A DNA stretch of 58,262 nucleotides, taken from an uncultured Microbacteriaceae bacterium. GTDB taxonomy: Bacteria > Actinomycetota > Actinomycetes > Actinomycetales > Microbacteriaceae. The position numbers and the translations under genes are program-made. The stretch spans positions 1 to 58,262 of the forward strand of contig CAKZKU010000011.1 of the NCBI GenBank assembly GCA_937124545.1. The letters are read 5' to 3'. Below, piece after piece: positions 11,740 through 20,006 of this stretch (the first letter of the stretch is position 1; every line of letters begins with the position of its first letter). The notes beneath the pieces were generated by a model. It was not told where the DNA came from. It ran no database searches and saw only the letters and a program-made list of their open reading frames with translations.

Positions 11740-12218
11740 TGGCGAGCACTGAAGAAAAGATTGTCGTGCCCGATGAAGGTGAACTCGCGGCGGATTATCT
11801 AGAAACGCTTCTGGATATTGCTGATCTCGACGGAGATATCGAGATTGAGGTGAAGACAGGTCGCACTTACGTAACCGTCGGCTCGCCCGATAACGATGAC
11901 TTGAGGGTGCTCTCCACGGGTGACGCGGTTGCAGCTCTACAAGATCTGACTCGTCTCGCTGTGCAGCAAAAGACAGGCGAATTTGCCCGGCTAGTGCTCG
12001 ATGTGGCGGGTTCCCGCGACAATCGCGTGAAAGAGCTCGAGAAGCTCGTCACCCACGCTGTAGAGAAGATCGAGGGTGGGGCGAAAAGCGCCGCTCTGCC
12101 TCCCATGAGCAGCTACGAGCGCAAGCTTGTTCACGACATGGTCAGCGAAAAGGGCTACCAGTCTGGGTCTCAGGGCGAAGGTGCTGACCGTCACACGGTT
12201 ATTTCTCCCTCTTCGTAG
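11739..12218 (+). CDS. KhpB/Jag KH-R3H RNA-binding protein
   Basis: The 159-residue protein ends with a KH domain (about 60-85) and an R3H domain (about 95-155: RVKELEKLVTHAVEKIEGG then LPPMSSYERKLVHDMV and GEGADRHTVI). It lies between yidC and rsmG, as in other actinobacteria. Jag/KhpB proteins bind RNA and affect cell envelope and division in Gram-positive bacteria. The exact targets here are unknown. The acidic N-terminus lacks the separate Jag_N domain of firmicutes, which is usual for actinobacterial members. Confidence 0.92.
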   Translation: MASTEEKIVVPDEGELAADYLETLLDIADLDGDIEIEVKTGRTYVTVGSPDNDDLRVLSTGDAVAALQDLTRLAVQQKTGEFARLVLDVAGSRDNRVKELEKLVTHAVEKIEGGAKSAALPPMSSYERKLVHDMVSEKGYQSGSQGEGADRHTVISPSS

Positions 12219-12221
12219 GGA

Positions 12222-12863
12222 ATGTTTCACGTGAAACCTTCGGCCCGAGAAGCGGAGCCCGCGTGCACTGAGCTCATTTGTGGTGACTCTCTCGAGAGAC
12301 TCAGGCTATTTGCTGACCACATTGTTCAATGGGGCGAGGAGCTTGGGCTTGTTGGGCCTCGAGAACTCGATCGTTTGTGGACGCGACATATTTTGAATTC
12401 GGCGCTTCTTGCCCGAAAGGTTCCCGCGGGAACGCTGGCGGACGTAGGTTCGGGTGCCGGTTTTCCTGGCCTTGTGGTCGCGGCAATGCGGCCCGACGTG
12501 CACTGCACACTCATTGAGCCATTGGGTCGACGCGCAACATGGCTCGAAGAGGAAGCACAACGTTTGGGCCTCACAAACGTGACGGTGATGAACGAGCGAG
12601 CCGAGGATGTCCGCGGAGAGGTGAGTGTCGATAGCGTCACCGCTCGTGCAGTCAGCGCTTTGAAGACGTTAGTTCCTTTGTGTGTTCCTCTGGCCAAGCC
12701 CGGCGGGCAACTGTTGTTGATGAAAGGCCAACGGGTGGATGACGAGATTCGAGCGGCGTCTAAAGAGTTGGTCCGCGCGGGAATTTCCGATCCTCGGGTG
12801 GAGCTCACCGGGCCCGAGTTTGGAACGGAAGAGACTCGAATATTTCGGGCTACAGTGGCATAA
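12222..12863 (+). CDS. rsmG: 16S rRNA (guanine-N7)-methyltransferase RsmG
   Basis: RsmG (GidB) methylates 16S rRNA at the G527 position (E. coli numbering) using SAM. The 213-residue protein has the SAM-binding loop DVGSGAGFPGL near residue 73, followed by the acidic IEPLGRRATWLEE strand and the RAVSALKTLVPL motif. The first residues, MFHVKP, are written by a parS site that overlaps the start codon. No Shine-Dalgarno sequence precedes the ATG at good distance beyond GTAGGGA. Confidence 0.96.
   Translation: MFHVKPSAREAEPACTELICGDSLERLRLFADHIVQWGEELGLVGPRELDRLWTRHILNSALLARKVPAGTLADVGSGAGFPGLVVAAMRPDVHCTLIEPLGRRATWLEEEAQRLGLTNVTVMNERAEDVRGEVSVDSVTARAVSALKTLVPLCVPLAKPGGQLLLMKGQRVDDEIRAASKELVRAGISDPRVELTGPEFGTEETRIFRATVA
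12223..12238. promoter_or_regulatory. parS site 1 (overlaps rsmG start)
   Basis: TGTTTCACGTGAAACC matches the bacterial parS consensus TGTTTCACGTGAAACA at 15 of 16 positions. ParB loads on parS and spreads as a CTP-dependent clamp to condense the origin. This copy is read as codons 1-6 of rsmG. Confidence 0.93.
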
Positions 12864-12872
12864 CGCGATGAA

Positions 12873-12888
12873 TGTTTCACGTGAAACA
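12873..12888. promoter_or_regulatory. parS site 2 (perfect)
   Basis: TGTTTCACGTGAAACA is a perfect parS palindrome in the short rsmG-parA spacer, 650 bp from the first copy and just upstream of the genes for the proteins that act on it. It may also let ParB influence parA transcription. Confidence 0.97.
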
Positions 12889-12899
12889 TCGAGGGGGCT

Positions 12900-13796
12900 G
12901 TGGTGAGCGATCGAGGCTTTGACGCAACGACGCCGCTGGCTGCAGAACTGGCGGATCTCACTCGCCGCCGGCGAGCTTTAGCCGATGTGGCGGTGCCTCG
13001 GCCGACGGCCACACGGGTTATTGCTGTGGCAAACCAAAAGGGTGGCGTCGGAAAAACGACGACGTGCGTCAATGTAGCGGCTGCCCTTGCGCGCTTTGGA
13101 GCAAAAGTTCTGGTTGTTGACCTTGATCCGCAAGGGAACGCCTCTACGGCGCTCGGTATCGACCACCATGGCGATATCTCCAGCATTTACGACGTGCTCG
13201 TAGGAACCTCGGAAATTGCGGACACCGTGGTGGTGAGCCCAGAGAATTCCCAACTGCTGTGCGCCCCGTCGACACTTGACCTTGCGGGCGCTGAGATCGA
13301 GCTGGTGACGATGGCCGCCAGGGAATACCGTCTCGCTCGGGCGCTTGAGCGCTACCGGGAATCGGACGCGGGATCTGACCTCGACTACGTGCTTATTGAT
13401 TGTCCGCCCTCACTGGGCTTGCTGACGATAAACGCCTTTGTCGCGGCTCGAGAGGTGATGATTCCTATTCAATGTGAGTATTACGCACTGGAAGGAGTAT
13501 CCCAACTGGTGCGCAACATCGAGCTCGTGAAGGGCCATCTCAATCCGCAGTTGGCGCTGAGTACAATCCTTCTCACGATGTTTGATGCGCGAACGAATCT
13601 GGCTCAGCAAGTAGTGGACGATGTGCGTGAGCACTTTGCCGGCCAGACCCTTCACACCCTCATTCCGCGGTCAGTGAGGGTATCCGAGGCGCCGAGTTAT
13701 GGACAAACGGTGATTGCCTATGATGCGGGGTCGCCTGGTGCGGTCGCGTACCAAGAGGCCGCCGTTGAAATCGCACGCAGAGGAGTAACGGTCTAA
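12900..13796 (+). CDS. parA: Chromosome partitioning ATPase ParA
   Basis: ParA (Soj) is a Walker-type ATPase that binds DNA nonspecifically and moves ParB-parS complexes. The 298-residue protein has the deviant Walker A KGGVGKTT (47-54), the strand VLVVDLDPQGNAST near 70-80 and DYVLIDCPPSLGLLTINA. A 39-residue N-terminal extension precedes the ATPase fold. The start is GTG at 12900 (a second GTG follows at 12903) behind a G-rich sequence. The stop overlaps parB as TAATG. Confidence 0.97.
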   Translation: MVSDRGFDATTPLAAELADLTRRRRALADVAVPRPTATRVIAVANQKGGVGKTTTCVNVAAALARFGAKVLVVDLDPQGNASTALGIDHHGDISSIYDVLVGTSEIADTVVVSPENSQLLCAPSTLDLAGAEIELVTMAAREYRLARALERYRESDAGSDLDYVLIDCPPSLGLLTINAFVAAREVMIPIQCEYYALEGVSQLVRNIELVKGHLNPQLALSTILLTMFDARTNLAQQVVDDVREHFAGQTLHTLIPRSVRVSEAPSYGQTVIAYDAGSPGAVAYQEAAVEIARRGVTV

Positions 13797-14749
13797 TGGC
13801 ACAAAAACGATCTGGTTTGGGGCGCGGGATCGGAGCGCTCATTCCGTCAGCGCCGGAAGCTGGCGACCGTCCGGTAGACGTGTTTTTTCCCGAACCGACA
13901 CCGTCAGATAGCGGCCTAGCTGCCGTTCCTGGGGCTGTGCTCGCTCAGGTAGCGCCGCAATCAATTCGCCCTAACCCACAACAGCCGCGTAGTGAGTTTC
14001 GACAAGAGGAACTTGAGGAGCTCATTCACTCCGTCAGAGAGTTTGGGGTGCTGCAACCTATTGTCGTACGACCGTTGGACCCACCTCAGGGTGATATCGC
14101 TTTTGAATTGATCATGGGTGAGAGGCGTCTTCGGGCCTCTATCGCAGCCGGCCTGAAGACGATTCCGGCCGTGGTGAGGAACACCTCTGATGACGCCATG
14201 TTGCGAGATGCTCTTCTGGAGAATCTCCACCGCGCGAACTTGAACCCCCTAGAAGAAGCATCTGCTTATCAACAGTTGCTGTCGGACTTCGGGATCACTC
14301 AAGACGAGCTGGCTACCCGTATCGGTCGCTCACGGCCTCAAGTGACGAACACCTTGAGACTGTTGCGTTTACCGGAGGCTTTGCAGACCAAAGTGGCTGC
14401 TGGAGTTCTCAGCGCCGGTCATGCTCGAGCGTTGCTCGGGGTAGAGGACCCAGCCGCCCAGGCGGCTTTAGCTAAAAAGATTGTGGATCAAGCCCTCACG
14501 GTCCGCCAGGCAGAGGAAGCCGCCGGGGTAGTGAAAACTCCGACCGCTAAGCACAAGGTGCGTGGAGGCGGTCGTAGTGAGCATCTCGCGGAGATTGCCG
14601 AGCGTATGGGAGACCGCCTCAATACGCGGGTAACGATTAACTTGTCCAAGACGAAAGGCACGATGGCGATTGATTTTGCGACGGTAGCCGACCTCAATCG
14701 GATCCTCGCAGAACTGGGCGAGCCGGGCTTCGGAACTAGCGACGGCTAG
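13796..14749 (+). CDS. parB: Chromosome partitioning protein ParB
   Basis: ParB is the parS-binding CTPase clamp. The 317-residue protein starts KRSGLGRGIGALIP (the ParA-stimulating N-terminal peptide). It then has the CTP-binding domain with IMGERRLRASIAAG, the helix-turn-helix region ENLHRANLNPLEEASAYQQLL and IGRSRPQVTNTLRLLRLP, and a C-terminal dimerisation segment. It is translationally coupled to parA and overlaps the convergent ligase gene by 14 bp at its 3' end. Confidence 0.97.
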   Translation: MAQKRSGLGRGIGALIPSAPEAGDRPVDVFFPEPTPSDSGLAAVPGAVLAQVAPQSIRPNPQQPRSEFRQEELEELIHSVREFGVLQPIVVRPLDPPQGDIAFELIMGERRLRASIAAGLKTIPAVVRNTSDDAMLRDALLENLHRANLNPLEEASAYQQLLSDFGITQDELATRIGRSRPQVTNTLRLLRLPEALQTKVAAGVLSAGHARALLGVEDPAAQAALAKKIVDQALTVRQAEEAAGVVKTPTAKHKVRGGGRSEHLAEIAERMGDRLNTRVTINLSKTKGTMAIDFATVADLNRILAELGEPGFGTSDG

Positions 14750-15683
14750 CGGATTCGACGAGCGCGGCATACACGCTGCTGACGTCATAGCCAGCGGAAT
14801 CAAGCGCCAGCACGGTGCTTGATGTCTCGGTCAGTCCCGGCATGGTGCTGGCCTCCAAGAACCACGGTGTTCCGGCTTCATCCACCATAAAGTCGACCCG
14901 GGCGAGGTCTCGCAGGCCGAGGGCCTCGAAGGCTTGCGTTGCTGATTCTTGTAGGCGGGAAACCGTCGTGGCATTAAGCCGTGGTGGAGTGAAAAATTTT
15001 GTGGCCCCAGCGGTATAGCGGGCTTCAAAGTCGTAATGACCAGAGAGGGGTTCGATTTCTACTGGAGTGATCGCCGTGGGGCCATCTCCCGTGTCGATAA
15101 TGGTTACGCATGCCTCCGTGCCGATGATCCTCTGTTCGACGAGGGCGCTGTCAGCATATGTGAAGGCATGAACCATCGCCTTGCGGAGGTCTTCGGTGGA
15201 GTCCACCCAGCTCACGCCTTGGGCGGAGCCCCCGAGAGCAGGCTTCACCACTAACGGTAGGCCGAGGTGTTCGGAGACTGTGTCGAGCACACTCTCGGCG
15301 CCCAACTCGCGAAACGCATCACGCGAGAGAGTGATGGACGCTGCAGTGGAGACCCCTGCACGCTCGACCAAAGTTTTGGCGACTGGTTTATTCCATGCCA
15401 GACGGGTTGCTTCGCCTGTCGACCCCACGTAGGCATGGCCCAGCATGTCTAGAAGCCCACGAAGCGCTCCATCCTCGCCCGACGCCCCGTGAAGGACAGG
15501 CCACACCACCTCGGGAGCGTCTGCTGTGAGAGCGGCAATTAGCTGGGCGTCAGGGTCACGCAGTGACACATCTAGGCCGTGGGCCATTAGCCCGTCGGCG
15601 ACTCGACGGCCGGATTTGAGCGATATGTCGCGTTCGTGAGAGATGCCTCCGGAAAGTACGAGGACGCGGCGTGCGGCGGCCAT
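14736..15683 (-). CDS. D-alanine--D-alanine ligase-like ATP-grasp protein
   Basis: The 315-residue protein follows the Ddl layout: an N-terminal SGGISHERDISLKSG (substrate loop with Glu), a central ATP-grasp part with VVKPALGGSAQGVSWV, and a C-terminal RVDFMVDEAGTPWFLEAS with MPGLTETS. Ddl joins two D-alanines for peptidoglycan. Here the metal-binding E-x-N of the family reads EAS, with Ser in place of Asn, and the substrate loop is GGSAQG rather than GSS-G. It may therefore be a paralog with changed substrate or activity. It is coupled by an ATGA overlap to the upstream aminotransferase. Confidence 0.8.
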   Translation of the reverse strand: MAAARRVLVLSGGISHERDISLKSGRRVADGLMAHGLDVSLRDPDAQLIAALTADAPEVVWPVLHGASGEDGALRGLLDMLGHAYVGSTGEATRLAWNKPVAKTLVERAGVSTAASITLSRDAFRELGAESVLDTVSEHLGLPLVVKPALGGSAQGVSWVDSTEDLRKAMVHAFTYADSALVEQRIIGTEACVTIIDTGDGPTAITPVEIEPLSGHYDFEARYTAGATKFFTPPRLNATTVSRLQESATQAFEALGLRDLARVDFMVDEAGTPWFLEASTMPGLTETSSTVLALDSAGYDVSSVYAALVESASRR

Positions 15684-16978
15684 CAGGTGACCTCAGGCGG
15701 CGGGGCATCCAAGCTCGCCGATACCGAGGTGTTGGTGGGACCAAAAGTTTCCAGCAGTTCGAGCTCCTCGGCGATAACGCGAGAGAGTCGCTTAATCCCC
15801 TCTTCGATGAACGAGGGTTCCGGGTAGCAGAAAGCTAGACGGAGGTTTGCGCGGCCGTCACCGTTGGCGTAAAACGCTGTGCCCGGGGTGTACGCCACGA
15901 GTTCTTTCACCGCGCGGGGGAGCATTTCTTTGGAGTCCAAGCCCTCAGGCAAACTGAGCCACAAGTAGAACCCGCCGGTGGGAGTGGTGTGGGGGATTTC
16001 GGGCGCGTACTGCGCTAGAGCCTCGACCATCGCATCTCGGCGTTCGCGATATAAGCCGCGGAAGGTATCGATTTGTCCCTTCCAGTCATGGCTTTCAAAA
16101 TACTCGGCAAGGATCATTTGCGAGAAGGAACTGGGCGAAAGAATGGCGGCCTCGGAGGCTAACACGAGTTTTTCTCGAATACCGTGGGGGGCCACTACCC
16201 AGCCGACGCGCAAACCTGGCGCGAAAGTCTTGGAGAAAGAGCCCAGATAAATCACTCCGGACTCGTCCGCTGAACGAATAGCGTGGGGTGGTGGCCGGTC
16301 GAACCACAGCAGACCGTAGGGGTTATCTTCCACCACCAGAATGCCTTCGGCCTGCGCAATATCGAGAATTTCCAGTCGTCGTGCGGCCGAGAGCGTGACC
16401 CCGGCGGGATTTTGGAAATTGGGAATCAAATACAAGAACTTAATCGGAACCTTGAGGGCCCGCAGGTTGGCAATATGCTCCCGCAGCGACTGGGGAATCA
16501 TGCCGTCGTCGTCCATCGCGACGTGCTCCACGCGCGCCTGATAGGAGCGGAAGACTCCCATGGCCCCAACGTAGCTGGGGGATTCGGCAAGAATCGCGTC
16601 ACCGGGGTTGATGAACAGCTTGCTGATCAAGTCAAGGCCTTGCTGGGACCCCGTGGTGACGACAATGTCGTCCACTCCGGCGCGGATACCCTCGAGAGCC
16701 ATGATGCTCATAATGTGTTCGCGAAGCTCTGGCAGTCCCTGCCCGGAGCCGTATTGAAGCGCTTGCGGACCAGAGGTCCCCAGAACCCTTTGGACCGTCT
16801 TGGTGACGTTGTCGAAAGGTAGCGCTGCAACAAAGGGCATTCCTCCGGCCAGGGAGACCACTTCGGGCCTATTGGCGACGGCAAAAAGCGCACGAACTTC
16901 GCTTGCCGTAAGACCTGAGGCGCGCTCGGCATAGTTCTCGAACCACGGGTCGAGAGAAATTCCCGATGGGTTAGACAT
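15683..16978 (-). CDS. PLP-dependent class I/II aminotransferase
   Basis: This fold-type I aminotransferase of 431 residues resembles the 2-aminoadipate/LysN and MocR-type group. Visible are the N-terminal VVSLAGGMPFVAALPFD, the cofactor loop TTGSQQGLDLISK, the conserved YLIPNFQNPAGVTLS, the Asp of VVEDNPYG, the PLP lysine in SFSKTFAPGLRVGW and the carboxylate-binding Arg in NLRLAFCYPEP. The substrate cannot be read from the sequence. I start at ATG 16978 because AAGGGG lies about 8 nt upstream. A GTG one codon earlier is possible. It is coupled to the Ddl-like gene, which hints at a shared amino-acid task. Confidence 0.9.
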   Translation of the reverse strand: MSNPSGISLDPWFENYAERASGLTASEVRALFAVANRPEVVSLAGGMPFVAALPFDNVTKTVQRVLGTSGPQALQYGSGQGLPELREHIMSIMALEGIRAGVDDIVVTTGSQQGLDLISKLFINPGDAILAESPSYVGAMGVFRSYQARVEHVAMDDDGMIPQSLREHIANLRALKVPIKFLYLIPNFQNPAGVTLSAARRLEILDIAQAEGILVVEDNPYGLLWFDRPPPHAIRSADESGVIYLGSFSKTFAPGLRVGWVVAPHGIREKLVLASEAAILSPSSFSQMILAEYFESHDWKGQIDTFRGLYRERRDAMVEALAQYAPEIPHTTPTGGFYLWLSLPEGLDSKEMLPRAVKELVAYTPGTAFYANGDGRANLRLAFCYPEPSFIEEGIKRLSRVIAEELELLETFGPTNTSVSASLDAPPPEVT

Positions 16979-17019
16979 CACGTCACCCCTTGTGGTCGTT
17001 GGACAGTTACGTCAGGCTA

Positions 17020-17033
17020 GCCGCTTTTGCGGC
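17020..17033 (-). terminator. Small hairpin after trxA
   Basis: GCCGC and GCGGC flank a 4-nt loop in the 69-bp gap between trxA and the aminotransferase gene. There is no U tract, so it is only a possible weak terminator or mRNA end. Confidence 0.3.
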
Positions 17034-17047
17034 CCACGAATAGGGCC

Positions 17048-17374
17048 CTAGCCAATAAATTCTTGGAGTTCAGCTTCCAAAGCTGGCTTTGGTTTGGCCC
17101 CAATGACGGTTTTCACCACTTCGCCACCCTTGAAAACCTTCATGGTGGGGATCGACGTGATTTGGTACTGCATGGGGATGTCGGGGTTCTCATCGACGTT
17201 CATCTTTACGACGTCGATCTTGTCCGAGTATTCACTCGCAATTTGGTCCAAAATCGGCGAGACAGCGCGGCAGGGGCCGCACCACTCGGCCCAAAAATCA
17301 ACCATGATGGGCTTTTCACTGGCGAGCACATCACTGGCAAACGACGCGTCGGTAACGGAGCGGGCTTCACTCAT
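17048..17374 (-). CDS. trxA: Thioredoxin
   Basis: This 108-residue thioredoxin has active site WCGPC (31-35) within VDFWAEWCGPCRAVSP and the cis-proline motif SIPTMKVFKGGEVV. It reduces protein disulfides in the cytosol and is itself reduced by TrxB, whose gene lies 21 bp upstream in the same direction. The ATG is preceded by AAGGAG. Confidence 0.97.
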   Translation of the reverse strand: MSEARSVTDASFASDVLASEKPIMVDFWAEWCGPCRAVSPILDQIASEYSDKIDVVKMNVDENPDIPMQYQITSIPTMKVFKGGEVVKTVIGAKPKPALEAELQEFIG

Positions 17375-17395
17375 CTTTTTCTCCTTGGTTGGGTT

Positions 17396-18319
17396 TCAGG
17401 AAAGGGACTCGAGATAGTGCTGCGCATCGAGCGCAGCGGTGCATCCCGAGCCAGCTGCGGTAATGGCTTGCCGGTAGGTCGAATCAATGACATCACCAGC
17501 GGCAAAGACCCCGGTGAGGTTGGTGTGGGATGTGCGGCCCTCCACGGCGATCGTGCCCTCGTCGGTGAGCTCGAGCTGACCGTGGACCACATGGGTCCTT
17601 GGGTCAGAACCGATGGCGATAAACAGTCCGCTGACGTCGAGGGTGGTTTCGTTCCCGGAGGAGGTATCCACGATGCCGATACCGCTGACGAGGTCGTCAC
17701 CGTAGATGTGCTCGACGGTCGCGTTCAGAATGAACTCAATTTTCGGGTCGTTGCGCGCGCGATCCAGCATCGCCGCCGAGGCCCGGAGGTTTTCCGAGCG
17801 GTGAATGAGATACACCTTGTCGGCAAAACGAGTCAAAAATGTTGCTTCCTCCATAGCGGAGTCACCGCCGCCCACGACAGCCACAGTTTTTTGGCGGTAG
17901 AAAGCTCCGTCGCACGTTGCACACCAGGACACGCCATAGCCACTGAGTCGGTCCTCATCGGGGATTCCCAGCTTGCGGTACGCCGAACCAGAAGCAACAA
18001 TCACTGCTTTGGCCTCTACGACCTCTTTGTTGCCGAGTGTGATCTTTTTGACGGGACCTTCCAGCTCCACAGACACAACATCGTCGTACATAATCTCTGC
18101 GCCAAAGCGCTCCGCTTGCTTCTGCATGGACATCATGAGCTCGGGGCCCATGATCCCTTCCGGGAAGCCGGGGAAGTTATCGACGTCGGTGGTGTTCATG
18201 AGGTCACCGCCAAATTCGACCGAGGAAGCCACGACCAATGGGTTCAGGCTCGCCCGGGCGGCATAGATAGCGGCGGTGTAACCGGCAGGACCCGAACCGA
18301 TGATGACAAGCTCTCGCAT
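17396..18319 (-). CDS. trxB: Thioredoxin reductase (NADPH)
   Basis: This 307-residue FAD enzyme passes electrons from NADPH to thioredoxin. It has the FAD motif IIGSGPAGYTAAIYAARA at the N-terminus, the redox pair CATC (133-136), an NADPH site VAVVGGGDSAMEEA and the C-terminal FAAGDVIDSTYRQAITAAGSGC. The start is ATG 18319, supported by AAGGAAG upstream and by the family N-terminus. A longer upstream frame exists but is not conserved. trxA follows. Confidence 0.97.
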   Translation of the reverse strand: MRELVIIGSGPAGYTAAIYAARASLNPLVVASSVEFGGDLMNTTDVDNFPGFPEGIMGPELMMSMQKQAERFGAEIMYDDVVSVELEGPVKKITLGNKEVVEAKAVIVASGSAYRKLGIPDEDRLSGYGVSWCATCDGAFYRQKTVAVVGGGDSAMEEATFLTRFADKVYLIHRSENLRASAAMLDRARNDPKIEFILNATVEHIYGDDLVSGIGIVDTSSGNETTLDVSGLFIAIGSDPRTHVVHGQLELTDEGTIAVEGRTSHTNLTGVFAAGDVIDSTYRQAITAAGSGCTAALDAQHYLESLS

Positions 18320-18371
18320 GACGCTTCTTCCTTTGTGCGAAGCCCTCAGTCTAGGACGAGTGTTCAGGTAA

Positions 18372-20006
18372 TCACTGTGAAGCGCGCCTAGAAGAAACCT
18401 GGTGCACCAGGGCGCGCAGTTCGGGTTCCCGCAGCAGATAAAGAGCGAGTACATAGACGCTGACCATCGCGACGGTGATGACCATTCCCACTCCGATAGC
18501 AGCGATAGCACCCGAGGTGACAACAGCGTCACTAGCACTGCCACCGAAAGCCATTAATACGGAAACTCCCGCCACCGATGCGGGCATGGCTGCCAGCGCG
18601 TACACCAGGTAAGAGCGCCCCAGGCTGCGATACGAGAACCCGCCGAGCTTCCGGGAGAGAACAGCCAGGGCAATGATGGTCTGAATAATGCCGGCGACAC
18701 TGGTGGAGAGCGCCAGACCGAAGGCAATCATGGGGCTTGGCAGCGTCGCAACAACGAGGGCTAGGGCGATAAACACCGCGGATTGGGAGACCTGAAGAAA
18801 GAACGGTGTCCGGGTGTCTTCGAGTGCATAAAACACCCGCTGTACGACAAAAAGGACACTAAAAGGAACCAATCCCGCGGAGTAGAGCATGATGACCAAC
18901 GCCATGTCCCCCACTGAAGCCGGGTTGGTCCCAAACTGCCGAGCAAAGGGCAGCGCGACGGTGATGAGGCCCACGGATGCGAGCACCATGAACACCCCGA
19001 TGCGTGCCAGGGAGCTGCGAATATCACCGGCGAGCGCTGCCGCGTCACCGTCCCTCGCGTGGGTGGCCATCCTGGTGAAATACGCTGTCGCGAGCGATAC
19101 CGCCACGACCGAGTGGGGCAGCATAAAAATGAGCCAGGAAAAACGGAGGATTGCGAGGCTTGGCGCATCGCTGCCCGCCGCCAGCGTGGCGACGTTGACC
19201 TGCACGATCCCGGCGATTTGGGCGACCACGATCATGCCAAACATCCAGCTGGCTGCGCGCCCTGTTCTGCCCAGGCCAACCCCGCGCCAGACAAAATCTG
19301 GCCGATAACTGAGCCCCGCACGCCGCCAGAAGGCGAAAAGAATGAAAGCTTGAGCCGCGACACCCAGGGTCGCAGAACCCGCCAAAACCATGACCATCGA
19401 GGGTGTCCACGCAAACGCGTTGGCCGTGTCTACCCCGGGAAAAATTTGGGAGAACACGATGAGCCCTGCCATAGCCACGAGGTTGTTGATCGCGGGAGCC
19501 CAGGTGAAGGGCCCAAATACCTTGCGGGCGTTGAGAACTTCGCCGAGCAGGCTGTAGAGCGCGTAAAAGAGGATTTGCGGCAGACACCAGTACGCAAAAG
19601 CGGTAGCCAGAGCTAGCTCCTGCTCAGAGAGACCGCGCGCGCCCCCACCACCCTGCTGGGCATAGAGCGCAACGAGCGCGGGGGCGAGAAGGGTGGCGAT
19701 GACAGCGACGATAAGGAACAAAACAAAGCCGAGCGTGACAATCTTGTTGATGAACCCTTGACCGCCATCTTTGTCCAACCCCGCCTTCACAATGTGAGGA
19801 ACGAGGATGGCACTCAGCACTCCCCCGGCGACAAGGGCGTAGATATTGTTGGGCAGTTGGTTTGCGAGGGCGAAAGTGTCCGCTCCGGAGCCCACTATTC
19901 CCAGGGTCCTGGCCAAGATGATGGCGCTGATGAAACCGAGAATTCGGGAGACCACGGTTCCCGAAGCCAACCTCATGCTTGCTTTACCGATACCGGAGCT
20001 GCTCAT
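18372..20006 (-). CDS. murJ: Lipid II flippase MurJ
   Basis: MurJ flips the peptidoglycan precursor lipid II across the membrane. The 544-residue protein has about 14 hydrophobic segments and MviN/MOP-fold features, starting with KASMRLASGTVVSRILGFISAIILARTLG. It ends right after the membrane part and lacks the long cytoplasmic pseudokinase and outer domains known for mycobacterial MviN. The ATG overlaps the stop of the DUF6049 gene (ATGA). In many actinobacteria sigM lies next downstream. Here trxB follows after 52 bp. Confidence 0.94.
   Translation of the reverse strand: MSSSGIGKASMRLASGTVVSRILGFISAIILARTLGIVGSGADTFALANQLPNNIYALVAGGVLSAILVPHIVKAGLDKDGGQGFINKIVTLGFVLFLIVAVIATLLAPALVALYAQQGGGGARGLSEQELALATAFAYWCLPQILFYALYSLLGEVLNARKVFGPFTWAPAINNLVAMAGLIVFSQIFPGVDTANAFAWTPSMVMVLAGSATLGVAAQAFILFAFWRRAGLSYRPDFVWRGVGLGRTGRAASWMFGMIVVAQIAGIVQVNVATLAAGSDAPSLAILRFSWLIFMLPHSVVAVSLATAYFTRMATHARDGDAAALAGDIRSSLARIGVFMVLASVGLITVALPFARQFGTNPASVGDMALVIMLYSAGLVPFSVLFVVQRVFYALEDTRTPFFLQVSQSAVFIALALVVATLPSPMIAFGLALSTSVAGIIQTIIALAVLSRKLGGFSYRSLGRSYLVYALAAMPASVAGVSVLMAFGGSASDAVVTSGAIAAIGVGMVITVAMVSVYVLALYLLREPELRALVHQVSSRRASQ

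Noticed and set aside
17027..18391. A 454-codon open frame antisense to trxA/trxB
   Set aside because: It runs through both genes and a spacer with no recognisable domain; explained by codon bias of the real genes.
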